From Gammaproteobacteria bacterium (GTDB lineage: Bacteria; Pseudomonadota; Gammaproteobacteria; UBA1113), in the NCBI GenBank assembly GCA_021156165.1, contig JAJNBM010000009.1:1-35320 (forward strand): a DNA stretch of 35,320 nucleotides, written 5' to 3'. Position 1 is the first letter of the stretch; each line of letters opens with the position of its first letter. Shown one piece after another: positions 1 through 6,557 of the stretch. The notes below the pieces were generated by a model. The model worked only from the letters and a program-made list of their open reading frames with translations, ran no database searches and was not told the origin of the DNA. Both the position numbers and the translations under genes were made by a program.

Positions 1-1120
1 AGTCAGGAAATGGTAATTTAAGGAATTGTTTAAGTTCATCGGGTTCATCCTGCCCTACCTCATAGTGATAGAACGCCTCGCCCAAAAAATTTTCCAGCTC
101 AAGCCTAATCTTTTTGGCGCGAGTAGCCAGTCCAAAAATTTGTTTTACATCTAACTGAGATGACTCCATTTCAAGCTGTATAGAAATATTTTTCCAAAAA
201 CTGTATATTGTCTGAAAGCAGCGATTCTCCTCCATTTTTTTTCGCGCTGCTTCTAGATTTCGGCGTCCCTCTTTTATTTCCTTAAGGGCCTTATCTCTTT
301 TATGTCGTTGCGGTTTTACTGCTGCTTGCGCCCTAGCTGTCGGAGGTAAAACGGGGATTACGGATGAAGAAGACGTTGAGGATGCGGAAGGTTCTATAGG
401 TAATTGAGACTGAGCGACTTTTCCGCGCTCTTTTTTTCCATTTTCAATAGCATGTAATTCACTACGGACAAAATTCTTAAGATAGATATTGTATTTCCGA
501 GTTGAATCAAAAGGGCGGTATTTTTCTGACCACTCACATTCATTCTCTAAACTCTTTAAAAGAGGGTACCGTTCTGCGGGATCTTCTAATGTGTTTAGCT
601 CCTCTAATATATTATCAATTGCCTTCTGCTTTGCTTCAATCAATTTCTCACAAGCGTTATAAACACTATCTACTATTTCATTACTAAGGGAAAGAGCCGC
701 TTGAACTAGGTCAGCTTCGGCACTTTTATTCAAGATAAAGGTCGCGCCTTTTGGAGACCGTGGGGTGATAAATTTAGCGGTGCAATACTTCCCCCCCACT
801 GCCTGCGGTTGTCCACCCATATCAAGATAAACCCGGACTTTGAGTTGGGCATTGGCATAAGGGGCAACTTTAAAAGTCAAGGTAGCATGTGAAACACTGA
901 ACTCCGGTATTCTTTCTTTTTTATCGTAAATGCTGAAAATAGACAAGTGCGCTTCTTGAAGCTTATATACCTCATTTTGATAAGCAATATTCGGTACAGC
1001 CTCGAAAATGGGCAGATTAATCAAGTATAACTGAGGCTTAATCGTACATTCATAATCCTTGGATAATGTAATTTGATTGTCCTGCAGCAAATGAAATAGA
1101 AAGTTTCGGCTCATACTCAT
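1..1120 (-). CDS. Unrecognised protein, N-terminal 373 codons (runs off left edge)
   Basis: The reading frame is open from an ATG at 1120 down to base 1 with no stop, so only the N-terminal 373 codons are visible. An SD-like AGGTAGGA sits about 6 nt before the ATG; a second ATG lies two codons in. The first ~150 residues look like a beta-rich globular region. From about residue 150 the chain becomes charged and helical, with an Ala/Glu/Lys-rich stretch, then a Ser/Pro low-complexity linker (around residues 245-265, with a run of Ser), then a Lys/Glu/Arg-rich probable coiled coil. No signal peptide, membrane segment or known catalytic motif was seen. I do not recognise a family. The mix of globular part, disordered linker and coiled coil resembles secreted effector-like proteins of intracellular bacteria, but this is only an analogy. 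The gene diverges from the downstream kinase-like gene across a 500-nt gap. Confidence 0.75.
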   Translation of the reverse strand, partial: MSMSRNFLFHLLQDNQITLSKDYECTIKPQLYLINLPIFEAVPNIAYQNEVYKLQEAHLSIFSIYDKKERIPEFSVSHATLTFKVAPYANAQLKVRVYLDMGGQPQAVGGKYCTAKFITPRSPKGATFILNKSAEADLVQAALSLSNEIVDSVYNACEKLIEAKQKAIDNILEELNTLEDPAERYPLLKSLENECEWSEKYRPFDSTRKYNIYLKNFVRSELHAIENGKKERGKVAQSQLPIEPSASSTSSSSVIPVLPPTARAQAAVKPQRHKRDKALKEIKEGRRNLEAARKKMEENRCFQTIYSFWKNISIQLEMESSQLDVKQIFGLATRAKKIRLELENFLGEAFYHYEVGQDEPDELKQFLKLPFPD

Positions 1121-1141
1121 AAAAAATCCTACCTTAACTAG

Positions 1142-1169
1142 TTATAATAATAAATTTATAATAATAAAT
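1142..1169. repeat. 14-bp perfect AT tandem repeat
   Basis: TTATAATAATAAAT occurs twice head to tail (1142-1155 and 1156-1169), just upstream of the minus-strand gene that starts at 1120. It is AT-only DNA of the kind found in promoters; the plus-strand reading contains TATAAT at 1143-1148. Whether it drives the minus-strand gene or a plus-strand transcript cannot be told from sequence alone. Confidence 0.6.
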
Positions 1170-1288
1170 CTGAAGCGTTTTCATTTATTTTGCCAAAATA
1201 TTATAACAGATTTAGGATAATGATAAAACACGTCAGGATGAAAGGAGGGTAACCTTTTGATTTTAAAGAGAAAAAAGGAAGTTTATTA

Positions 1289-1411
1289 ATGTCAGTTAAA
1301 AATCATGTCCAGAATGTTCTTATAGGGTATAGAGATATTTCTTTAATATCTTTTTTGTCATTGGGACAGTTAAAAAGTTTTTTTCTTCTTTCTTCATTAT
1401 TACATGCCTAG
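1289..1411 (+). CDS. Possible 40-aa small ORF
   Basis: A short frame (ATG 1289, TAG 1409-1411) is preceded by AAGGAAG at a reasonable distance (about 9 nt). The peptide starts MSVKNHVQNVLIGY and has a Leu/Phe/Ser-rich, moderately hydrophobic C-terminal half. Nothing about it matches a family I know. In AT-rich non-coding DNA a frame of this length is expected by chance; the SD-like sequence is the only positive evidence. Confidence 0.2.
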   Translation: MSVKNHVQNVLIGYRDISLISFLSLGQLKSFFLLSSLLHA

Positions 1412-1491
1412 CATAGCACAAAATATATAGGAGGGCCGGTCGGTCATTACCTTGAGCTAAGTATAGGTAGTTATGATGATAAAAAATCGCG

Positions 1492-1523
1492 TTATGATCG
1501 AATATTGACTTTTTCGATCATAA
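1492..1523. promoter_or_regulatory. Perfect 11-bp inverted repeat, operator or hairpin
   Basis: TTATGATCGAA (1492-1502) and TTCGATCATAA (1513-1523) are perfect reverse complements with a 10-nt spacer that contains TTGACT, a good -35 hexamer. No T-run follows, so it is not a typical terminator. It lies about 100 nt before the kinase-like gene. The arrangement suits a repressor operator over a promoter; a good -10 at 16-18 nt is not obvious, so the promoter part is weak. Confidence 0.45.
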
Positions 1524-1568
1524 GCCATAAGCTGCTCTTATAGAGTAAAAACGCACCCTATCGTAAGA

Positions 1569-1586
1569 TGTTGTTTTATAACAACA
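1569..1586. promoter_or_regulatory. 7-bp inverted repeat in leader of kinase-like gene
   Basis: TGTTGTT (1569-1575) and AACAACA (1580-1586) form a perfect inverted repeat with a TTAT loop, ending 38 nt before the chosen start codon at 1625. It could be a regulator site or a small mRNA hairpin. A shorter similar element (GTTGT, CTTT, ACAAC) lies at 4732-4745 upstream of chaB. Confidence 0.35.
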
Positions 1587-1624
1587 AATAGTAGAAGGCC
1601 CCGCCAAGTGAGAGGGGGATGTTT

Positions 1625-2671
1625 ATGAACAAATTACAGCACCGCAGTAAACAATATGAAACAGTTTCAACTCGCCTGGCACATCTTAGTAACGAACAAC
1701 TCATTCAAACCCTAGCGAGTGCGAAGTCTATCCCTGCAGGCCTAGGCGGTAAAGCTGCGTTGATTGACGTAGCTGACACAATGGTATTCGTTAAAAAAGT
1801 TCCCTTAACCGATTTAGAGCAATTGCCAGAACATTTTATGTCTACGGCAAGTATTTATGATTTACCACTTTGTTTCCAATACGGTATCGGTGCCGCAGGC
1901 TTTCGTGGTTGGCGTGAATTGGCGGTACATACCATGACGACTGAGTGGGTATTGAATGGCGACTGTGCTTATTTCCCGATGCTCTATCATTGGCGTATTC
2001 TGGGCAGAGGCCATAATGAGCCGAATATCCAGTTTGATTCTGATCTGGAAAAGTATTGCCAGGATTTACATTACTTTGGGGAAGTTTCCAAACGCGTTGA
2101 AGCTCTCCATCAAGCAGAGGCATATATAGTCTTTTTTGTGGAATACATCCCGCAGAACTTATACGCTTGGTTAAGTGCTGAAATTTTAAAAGGCGGTGAT
2201 GCAGCAGAAGCAGGGATTGCCTGGGTGGATGAAAAGTTAAGCGCTATGAGCAATGAGATGTACATGCGTGGGTTATTACACTTTGATGTGCACTATGAAA
2301 ATGTATTGATCGAGGATGAAAATCTGTATTTGACTGATTTTGGCTTATCTTTATCGTCAAAATTTAAATTAACGGATGCTGAAACAGAATTTTTAGCACA
2401 ACACAAAAGTTATGATCAAGTTTGTGCCATCGTAAATTTATTACAATGCATTGTTACTACCCATTTTGGAAAAGAGCAATGGGAATTGCGTCTACGTGAA
2501 ATTATAGCAAGCAAGGTGGCCATGCTACCTATAGGCATGAGTGCAATACTCCAACGATATGCACCTATTGCCATGGTATTAGATGACTTTTTCCAAAAGC
2601 TGAATAAGGAAGATAAATATGCACGGTATCCGGCAGTGGAGCTGGAAAGATTATTGGAGGCCCTATCATGA
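1625..2671 (+). CDS. Protein kinase-like protein
   Basis: 348 residues. The core has the hallmarks of the eukaryotic-like protein kinase fold: a Gly-rich stretch (PAGLGGKAAL, residues ~37-46) followed by VFVKK, whose Lys pair (57/58) can act as the ATP-binding lysine; the catalytic loop HFDVHYENVL with Asp221 and Asn226; and TDFG with Asp238 as the metal-binding DFG. The region between is unlike Ser/Thr kinases of the PknB class; it looks closer to a divergent bacterial family of small-substrate or protein kinases. Substrate unknown. ATG at 1625 was chosen over 1619 because GAGGGGG abuts the first ATG but is 6 nt from the second. The stop overlaps the next gene by 4 nt (ATGA), so kinase and acetyltransferase are translationally coupled. 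No membrane segment. Confidence 0.75.
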   Translation: MNKLQHRSKQYETVSTRLAHLSNEQLIQTLASAKSIPAGLGGKAALIDVADTMVFVKKVPLTDLEQLPEHFMSTASIYDLPLCFQYGIGAAGFRGWRELAVHTMTTEWVLNGDCAYFPMLYHWRILGRGHNEPNIQFDSDLEKYCQDLHYFGEVSKRVEALHQAEAYIVFFVEYIPQNLYAWLSAEILKGGDAAEAGIAWVDEKLSAMSNEMYMRGLLHFDVHYENVLIEDENLYLTDFGLSLSSKFKLTDAETEFLAQHKSYDQVCAIVNLLQCIVTTHFGKEQWELRLREIIASKVAMLPIGMSAILQRYAPIAMVLDDFFQKLNKEDKYARYPAVELERLLEALS

Positions 2672-3150
2672 CTACCATCATTACAACAGAAAGACTTATT
2701 TTAAGAACCTGGCAAGAAGAAGATGAAGAAGCCTATTTTCAAATTAATCAAGATCTCAAAGTCATTGAATTTTTAGCTGGTCCAATGACTAGGGAGCAAG
2801 TTCATCATTTTATTCAAGTTGCCAATAATGCTAATGATCAATACGGTTATGCACTCTGGGCTACCGAGCTTAAAAAGACAGGTGAGTTAATCGGCTTTAT
2901 TGGCCTTAGATATATTGATTGGGAATTGCCTTGTTCCCCTGCCGTTGAAATAGGTTGGCGTTTGGGTTCTCAATATTGGGGCAAAGGCTATGCGACCGAA
3001 GGGGCTAAAGCTGCGTTGGCTTATGGGTTTGAGCAGTGCAACCTGCTGGAAATCGTTTCATTTACGGTGCCGGCCAACCTGCGTTCCATACGCGTTATGG
3101 AAAGAATAGGCCTGGACCGAGATGTAAAAAAGAGATTTTATGCATCCTAA
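2668..3150 (+). CDS. GNAT acetyltransferase, RimJ/RimL type, C-terminus frameshifted
   Basis: 160 residues as read. It begins with the family signature TERLILRTWQEEDEEAY, and has EIGWRLGSQYWGKGYATEG, the acetyl-CoA binding loop, plus the typical PANLRSIRVMERIGL helix near the end. Members transfer acetyl from acetyl-CoA to a protein or small-molecule amine; the substrate here is unknown. After MERIGLDRDVKK the frame reads only RFYAS and stops. In the +1 frame the expected family tail follows at once: DFMHPKLPEDHP, then KHIWYRL, to a stop at 3218-3220. Removing one A from the A6 run at 3126-3131 restores this tail, giving a normal-length enzyme of about 183 residues. So the gene is either a recent frameshift mutant or the run was miscounted. 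Start is coupled (ATGA) to the kinase-like gene. Confidence 0.8.
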   Translation: MTTIITTERLILRTWQEEDEEAYFQINQDLKVIEFLAGPMTREQVHHFIQVANNANDQYGYALWATELKKTGELIGFIGLRYIDWELPCSPAVEIGWRLGSQYWGKGYATEGAKAALAYGFEQCNLLEIVSFTVPANLRSIRVMERIGLDRDVKKRFYAS

Positions 3151-3297
3151 ATTGCCGGAGGATCATCCTTCGTCGAAGCATATTTGGTATAGGCTAACTA
3201 GATCTTCCTGGCAACGCTAAGAATATTCATAGTTTTGTTTTCTAGAAATTCAGCCCCACCCAATCCAAATTGCCTCAAAACTTCAAAGCCATTAATT

Positions 3298-3387
3298 TGG
3301 CGGAGAGGGAGGGATTCGAACCCTCGATACGGGTTAACGTATACACACTTTCCAGGCGTGCTCCTTAAACCACTCGGACACCTCTCC
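3298..3387 (-). tRNA. tRNA-Ser (GGA anticodon)
   Basis: On the minus strand, GGAGAGG at 3381-3387 pairs with CCTCTCC at 3302-3308 as acceptor stem; a discriminator G and encoded CCA end at 3298. The D-arm has GAGTGGTTTAAGG, the anticodon loop is CTGGAAA (anticodon GGA, reads UCC), and there is the long variable arm typical of class II tRNA-Ser followed by GGTTCGAATCC as T-arm. All parts needed for function are present. The surrounding short open frames are tRNA-derived and not genes. Confidence 0.95.
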
Positions 3388-3435
3388 ATTTCAAACATAC
3401 AGAAACTGATTCCCTCACCGGGAGGGATGGATTCG

Positions 3436-3524
3436 GTACTCACTACGTTTCGTACCTCACCCTACGGGCGCCCTGCGTGCGTCCAAAATACTCACCGCGC
3501 TGCGCGCTTTACGCTCGTATTTTG
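3436..3524. repeat. 89-bp palindromic insertion in T-loop of broken tRNA-Ser
   Basis: Flanked by TCG on both sides (3433-3435 and 3525-3527), consistent with a 3-bp target duplication. Inside are two hairpin units: GTAC (3436-3439) with GTAC (3452-3455), and CAAAATAC (3484-3491) with GTATTTTG (3517-3524), the latter enclosing a GC-rich CGCGC-type core. Both units contain TACTCAC near one end and CGTA near the other, so the element looks like two related palindromes joined. No reading frame or transposase; a mobilised palindromic or MITE-like element is the simplest reading. Confidence 0.6.
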
Positions 3525-3560
3525 TCGAACCCTCGATACGGGTTAACGTATACACACTTT

Positions 3561-3635
3561 GCATGCCAGCCATCCTTGGCCGGCACCCTATCGGGCGTGC
3601 TGCGCACGTGCAAATCGGCCATCCTGCCGATTTGT
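3561..3635. repeat. 75-bp REP-like double hairpin inserted in anticodon loop
   Basis: Contains a perfect 9-bp hairpin, CAAATCGGC (3611-3619) with GCCGATTTG (3626-3634), and a second 8-bp hairpin, TGCCAGCC (3564-3571) with GGCCGGCA (3578-3585), with one mismatch that is a G-U pair on the minus strand. Both loops carry ATCCT. Two related hairpins sharing a loop motif is the organisation of REP/BIME-type elements. Confidence 0.6.
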
Positions 3636-3825
3636 CAGGGTGCTCCTTAAACCACTCGGACACCTCTCCAAAAAAACAATCGTACACCGCCATATACCGG
3701 GAGGGCAAGGATAAACTAAATTACGTGTTTTTACAACTCAAATGACTATTTTTAAACCAATTCTGCTTTTCATTGGAATTTTTGCTATGATCGAACTCTC
3801 TCTCTAGTTTAATTAGGGGATCTAA

Positions 3826-4467
3826 ATGTATCAATTGCCCGAAAAAAGCACTGTGGCTAGTTTGGATGTGGATGCACAAAAAACGTTCACACCCCTGTGT
3901 CCACACGAATTGCCTGTGCCGGGCGGCACAGAGATTGTCGCTGAGCTGAATGCCCAAGCGCATTTTGCCAGTTTGCGTCTGGCTTCTAAGGACAGCCATA
4001 GCGCGCAAGCCCTATGGGTAGCAGATGCTGCCCATCCGCCCTTATCGGCGATTACCGCGCCACATATGGATTGTTATTGGCCCGTGCATGCCGTGCCTGG
4101 GACTTTAGGCTTTGAAAGTTTGCCTGGCTTACCTGCTATCGCCGATTATGATTATGTGGTTTGGAAAGGGGTAGAATTGGATATGCATCCTTATGGGGCC
4201 TGTTACCACGATTTGAGAGAGCGATTAAGCACAGGTGTGTTGGAGTTTCTTAAGGTTCACGGTATTCGCTGTGTTATTGTAGGTGGACTCGCCACCGAAT
4301 ATTGTGTTAAAACCACAGCGCTGCAATTACGGCGTGGGGGCTTGGATGTAGTAGTCAATTTAGGCGCTTGCAGAGGTTTAGATCCTGAAGGCATAGAAGC
4401 AGCTATACAACAAATGAAAACCGCAGACATTGCCTTTGTGGCTAGGGCGAAAGAATTGTACCAATAA
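3826..4467 (+). CDS. pncA: Nicotinamidase (isochorismatase family)
   Basis: 213 residues, normal length for PncA. It hydrolyses nicotinamide to nicotinate and ammonia, feeding NAD salvage in the cytoplasm. Visible active-site residues: Asp16 in the DAQKTF segment (equivalent to the DxQxDF motif), Lys114 in VVWKG, and the nucleophile Cys160 in GLATEYCVKTTA. Probable metal ligands are Asp56 and His58 (SKDSH) and His88 in WPVHAVPGT. The start has AGGGGATC at good SD spacing and the N-terminal strand follows directly. It stands alone on the plus strand after the broken tRNA and converges on chaB with 7 nt between stops; no terminator is visible in that gap. The amidase call is strong from the complete triad; whether other amides are used cannot be told. 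Confidence 0.9.
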   Translation: MYQLPEKSTVASLDVDAQKTFTPLCPHELPVPGGTEIVAELNAQAHFASLRLASKDSHSAQALWVADAAHPPLSAITAPHMDCYWPVHAVPGTLGFESLPGLPAIADYDYVVWKGVELDMHPYGACYHDLRERLSTGVLEFLKVHGIRCVIVGGLATEYCVKTTALQLRRGGLDVVVNLGACRGLDPEGIEAAIQQMKTADIAFVARAKELYQ

Positions 4468-4474
4468 ACTTTTT

Positions 4475-4705
4475 TTATTTAGCGCGCCACTTTCCATCTT
4501 CATCTTTAACGTATTTCTGCTTTACAGCGCTCCAAGCGACGCGATGGCTGATTTCTTCTAAAGATTCATCGGGATCTTCTCTTTTATCGCGATCTTTATA
4601 TTCCTCTTGAGCATGGTTAAAAGCTTCTCGATAAATATCTTGTGCATGTTGTGGCAAATGATTTTTTACAGATTCAGGTAGATCTTCATTTTTTTGATAG
4701 GGCAT
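4475..4705 (-). CDS. chaB: ChaB family protein
   Basis: 76 residues, matching the ChaB family in length and pattern: LPESVKNHLPQHAQDIYREA at the start (helical, acidic/basic mix), then the family's EEISHRVAWSAVKQKY and a terminal DEDGKW. ChaB is named as a regulator of the ChaA cation antiporter in E. coli, but its biochemical role is not settled and no chaA is seen here. A strong SD (GGAGGA) precedes the ATG. A small inverted repeat (GTTGT/ACAAC, 4732-4745) lies 27 nt upstream and may be regulatory. Single-gene unit converging on pncA. Confidence 0.88.
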   Translation of the reverse strand: MPYQKNEDLPESVKNHLPQHAQDIYREAFNHAQEEYKDRDKREDPDESLEEISHRVAWSAVKQKYVKDEDGKWRAK

Positions 4706-5121
4706 AATAATTTCCTCCTCCCGCTACACAGGTTGTCTTTACAACAGTATCGTCTAGAGTAAAGGTCGTAGCGATTGTAATGGTGCTAAAAAATAATTGA
4801 AAGCAATTTTTTATGTAACACCTTAAAGTGTAAATCTTATTGTTTTCACAGGCAAGCTCATTATTAGCAGTATTTTCTTAACTTTCTTACTTATCTTTCA
4901 AAAGGTGTTATTTTTCAATGTGCGCATCAATGATATATTAAGATGTACGCAGGTAGAGAAATAAATTTACTCCTAACTTGAGCATAATGATTTATTCAAA
5001 TAGACTGTAGAAATTTCTCCATTATGAGGGTTATTTTTTATTGTTATTGACAACCTTGTGCGTGAAACCTACACTATGAGATGTTAAGTATTAGATTTTT
5101 TAAATTTTATAGGGGGTCACC
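4706..5121. other. 416-nt intergenic region between divergent chaB and the disordered-protein gene
   Basis: AT-rich. Apart from the small inverted repeat at 4732-4745 and the sigma70-type promoter at 5047-5075, I see no coding frame, terminator or RNA family. An imperfect inverted pair (TGCGCATC near 4923 with GATGTACGCA near 4942) is too weak to call. Confidence 0.6.
5047..5075 (+). promoter_or_regulatory. Sigma70-type promoter of the disordered-protein gene
   Basis: TTGACA (5047-5052), 17-nt spacer, TACACT (5070-5075). A perfect -35 and a 5/6 -10 at ideal spacing, about 45 nt before the start codon of the gene at 5122. Confidence 0.7.
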
Positions 5122-5589
5122 ATGATAAACACACATGACAGCGGAAAAAAAACCGCTGAAACAAATAAAGGCCGTCACACGGAAGAAAGTTCTCATGAAA
5201 AAAAGGGCGAGCATAAAGCAGATCAGAAGCAGTCCACCCAAATAGCTAAGGAACGTCAGGGAGAAGATCACAAGCGTGATGCAGGAAGCCGTACGCAATC
5301 CGCTGAAACGAAAAGAGAACGTGGTGATAGCGAACAAGATGATGAGGATGATTCTTCTGTAGGCAGTTCTAGAGAAAGTATAGGTTACACGCAAGGTGAC
5401 GAAAACAAGGATAAACGAGTCCTTGAAGCATCCTCAGAACGACAAGGGAACCAACGGTCTCACGCCAGTGGTCGTTCTTCCCAAGGTAGTGGGCAATCGC
5501 AAGGTAGCAGCCATTCAAAAAACAGTGGCGGCTCTCAGAACGGTGGTCGTTCACAAAGCAGTACCCGCGGTTCAAGGGAAGACAAATAA
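5122..5589 (+). CDS. Intrinsically disordered, highly hydrophilic protein
   Basis: 155 residues, almost no hydrophobic residues. The first ~75 are Lys/Glu/His/Gln-rich; an acidic patch (EQDDEDDSS) sits near residues 72-80; the last ~45 are a Ser/Gly/Gln low-complexity tract with repeated SQGS, GGSQ and GRSQS units and a final REDK. No signal peptide or membrane segment. The gene is real in the sense that it has a strong promoter (5047-5075), an SD (AGGGGG, 4 nt before the ATG) and a terminator about 200 nt downstream. The composition recalls stress-induced hydrophilic (hydrophilin- or KGG-like) proteins or disordered secreted proteins; neither can be decided from sequence. No family recognised. 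Confidence 0.7.
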   Translation: MINTHDSGKKTAETNKGRHTEESSHEKKGEHKADQKQSTQIAKERQGEDHKRDAGSRTQSAETKRERGDSEQDDEDDSSVGSSRESIGYTQGDENKDKRVLEASSERQGNQRSHASGRSSQGSGQSQGSSHSKNSGGSQNGGRSQSSTRGSREDK

Positions 5590-5792
5590 CTTGAGCATGA
5601 GTAACTGTAAAAATGGTTAGACTCGTTTCTGGCGCCAATTAAGTGAAGAGATTAGTAAGGACACATTATGTCAATCTAACTTAACACAGCGTCAGGACCA
5701 GTCGTAACTGCATCTTAGGGTTATGATTTCTTTTCGACAAAAACTTTTCCTCAAGAGGATATCATTGGGGGAAGGTTGAATTTGGTCAATGA

Positions 5793-5821
5793 CCATTATC
5801 CAAATTCGGATAATGGGTTTT
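5793..5821 (+). terminator. Rho-independent terminator
   Basis: CCATTATCC (5793-5801) and GGATAATGG (5808-5816) form a perfect 9-bp stem with a 6-nt loop, followed by GTTTT. It reads on the plus strand and would end transcripts from the disordered-protein gene before they run into the convergent kdsB. Confidence 0.65.
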
Positions 5822-5831
5822 GTCATACGAG

Positions 5832-6557
5832 CTACCAGGTAAATTTCTGCGCTTTTTCCAATTCTTCAGGGGTATTAATTTCTAGGGTACGATACGGAGT
5901 GTAACAGACGCGTATTTTATAGCCATGCTCAATAGCACGGAGTTGCTCCAATAGTTCGGCTTTTTCCAGCGGCGTTTGTGGCCACTGTGTATATTGCAAC
6001 AAGAAATCGCGTTGATAGGCATAAATGCCCATGTGGTGTAATACCTTTAATTCGGCATTGGTATCCCGGTGATAAGGAATAGGTGAGCGTGAAAAATAAA
6101 TAGCATCGTGATTCAGGTCGCAAATTACTTTAACGAGCGACGGATCATCATATTCTGTATCTACCATTAAATCATAAGCCAACGTTGCCATTTTAGGCGG
6201 GTTTTTATCACGAAAAGGTGCAATTAAAGTGGCAAGCATTTCTTTGCGGATAAAGGGTTCATCGCCTTGCAAATTTACCACCGTATTAAAAGCGCTGTAT
6301 TCTTTGGCCACATGCGCAACGCGATCCGATCCGGTTTGACAATTTGTAGGGGTCATCACCACTTCGCCGCCAACTTCTTCCACAATCGCTTTAATCTCCA
6401 CACTGTCTGTGGCGACTACTAAACGATCTATATCCGAACAGCCCTGAGCGGCTAAATACGTTTTTTGAATTAAGGGTTGGCCTTGTAACAGTGCCAACAT
6501 TTTATTGGGCAAACGCGTTGAACGGAGTCTAGCGGGAATTACACACAATACACTCAT
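5832..6557 (-). CDS. kdsB: 3-deoxy-manno-octulosonate cytidylyltransferase (CMP-Kdo synthetase)
   Basis: 241 residues. Activates Kdo with CTP to CMP-Kdo, the donor for the inner core of lipopolysaccharide. The N-terminal nucleotide-binding motif IPARLRSTRLPNKML (residues 7-21), VATDS, the NLQGDEPFI motif around residue 95 and YFSRSPIPY are all present, as is the HMGIYAY segment. Length and motif order match the family throughout. The start overlaps the stop of the upstream POT transporter by 4 nt (ATGA), so translation is coupled, and the gene is the last of the coaBC-to-kdsB run. No terminator facing this way is visible after it. Confidence 0.96.
   Translation of the reverse strand: MSVLCVIPARLRSTRLPNKMLALLQGQPLIQKTYLAAQGCSDIDRLVVATDSVEIKAIVEEVGGEVVMTPTNCQTGSDRVAHVAKEYSAFNTVVNLQGDEPFIRKEMLATLIAPFRDKNPPKMATLAYDLMVDTEYDDPSLVKVICDLNHDAIYFSRSPIPYHRDTNAELKVLHHMGIYAYQRDFLLQYTQWPQTPLEKAELLEQLRAIEHGYKIRVCYTPYRTLEINTPEELEKAQKFTW

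Larger units (their letters stand above)
1121..1618. other. 498-nt intergenic region upstream of the kinase-like gene
   Basis: AT-rich non-coding DNA between two divergent genes. It holds the 14-bp tandem repeat, the doubtful 40-aa ORF, an 11-bp hairpin (1492-1523) and a 7-bp inverted repeat (1569-1586). No Rho-independent terminator or known RNA family is evident. Confidence 0.6.
3418..3669 (-). pseudogene. Second tRNA-Ser(GGA) copy interrupted by two palindromic insertions
   Basis: On the minus strand, the acceptor 5' strand, D-arm and 5' anticodon stem (3636-3669), the variable arm with part of the T-arm (3525-3560) and a 3' T-arm/acceptor remnant (about 3418-3435) match the intact tRNA-Ser at 3298-3387. 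The first two blocks are nearly identical to it; the last has several mismatches and no CCA. Between the blocks sit two foreign segments: 75 nt in the anticodon loop after position 34, with the next base lost, and 89 nt in the T-loop flanked by a TCG direct repeat. The copy cannot make a normal tRNA as it stands. Same orientation as the intact gene, 30 nt away, so probably a tandem duplication before the insertions. Confidence 0.8.

Noticed and set aside
3126-3132. A AAA AAG heptamer in frame, like the dnaX -1 frameshift site
   Set aside because: The continued family sequence is in the +1 frame, not -1, so a dnaX-type slip would not restore it.
3198-3745. Several short open frames on both strands over the tRNA region (60-103 codons)
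   Set aside because: They translate tRNA and palindrome sequence; one starts like the well-known false protein from tRNA-Ser genes. No SD or codon pattern supports them.
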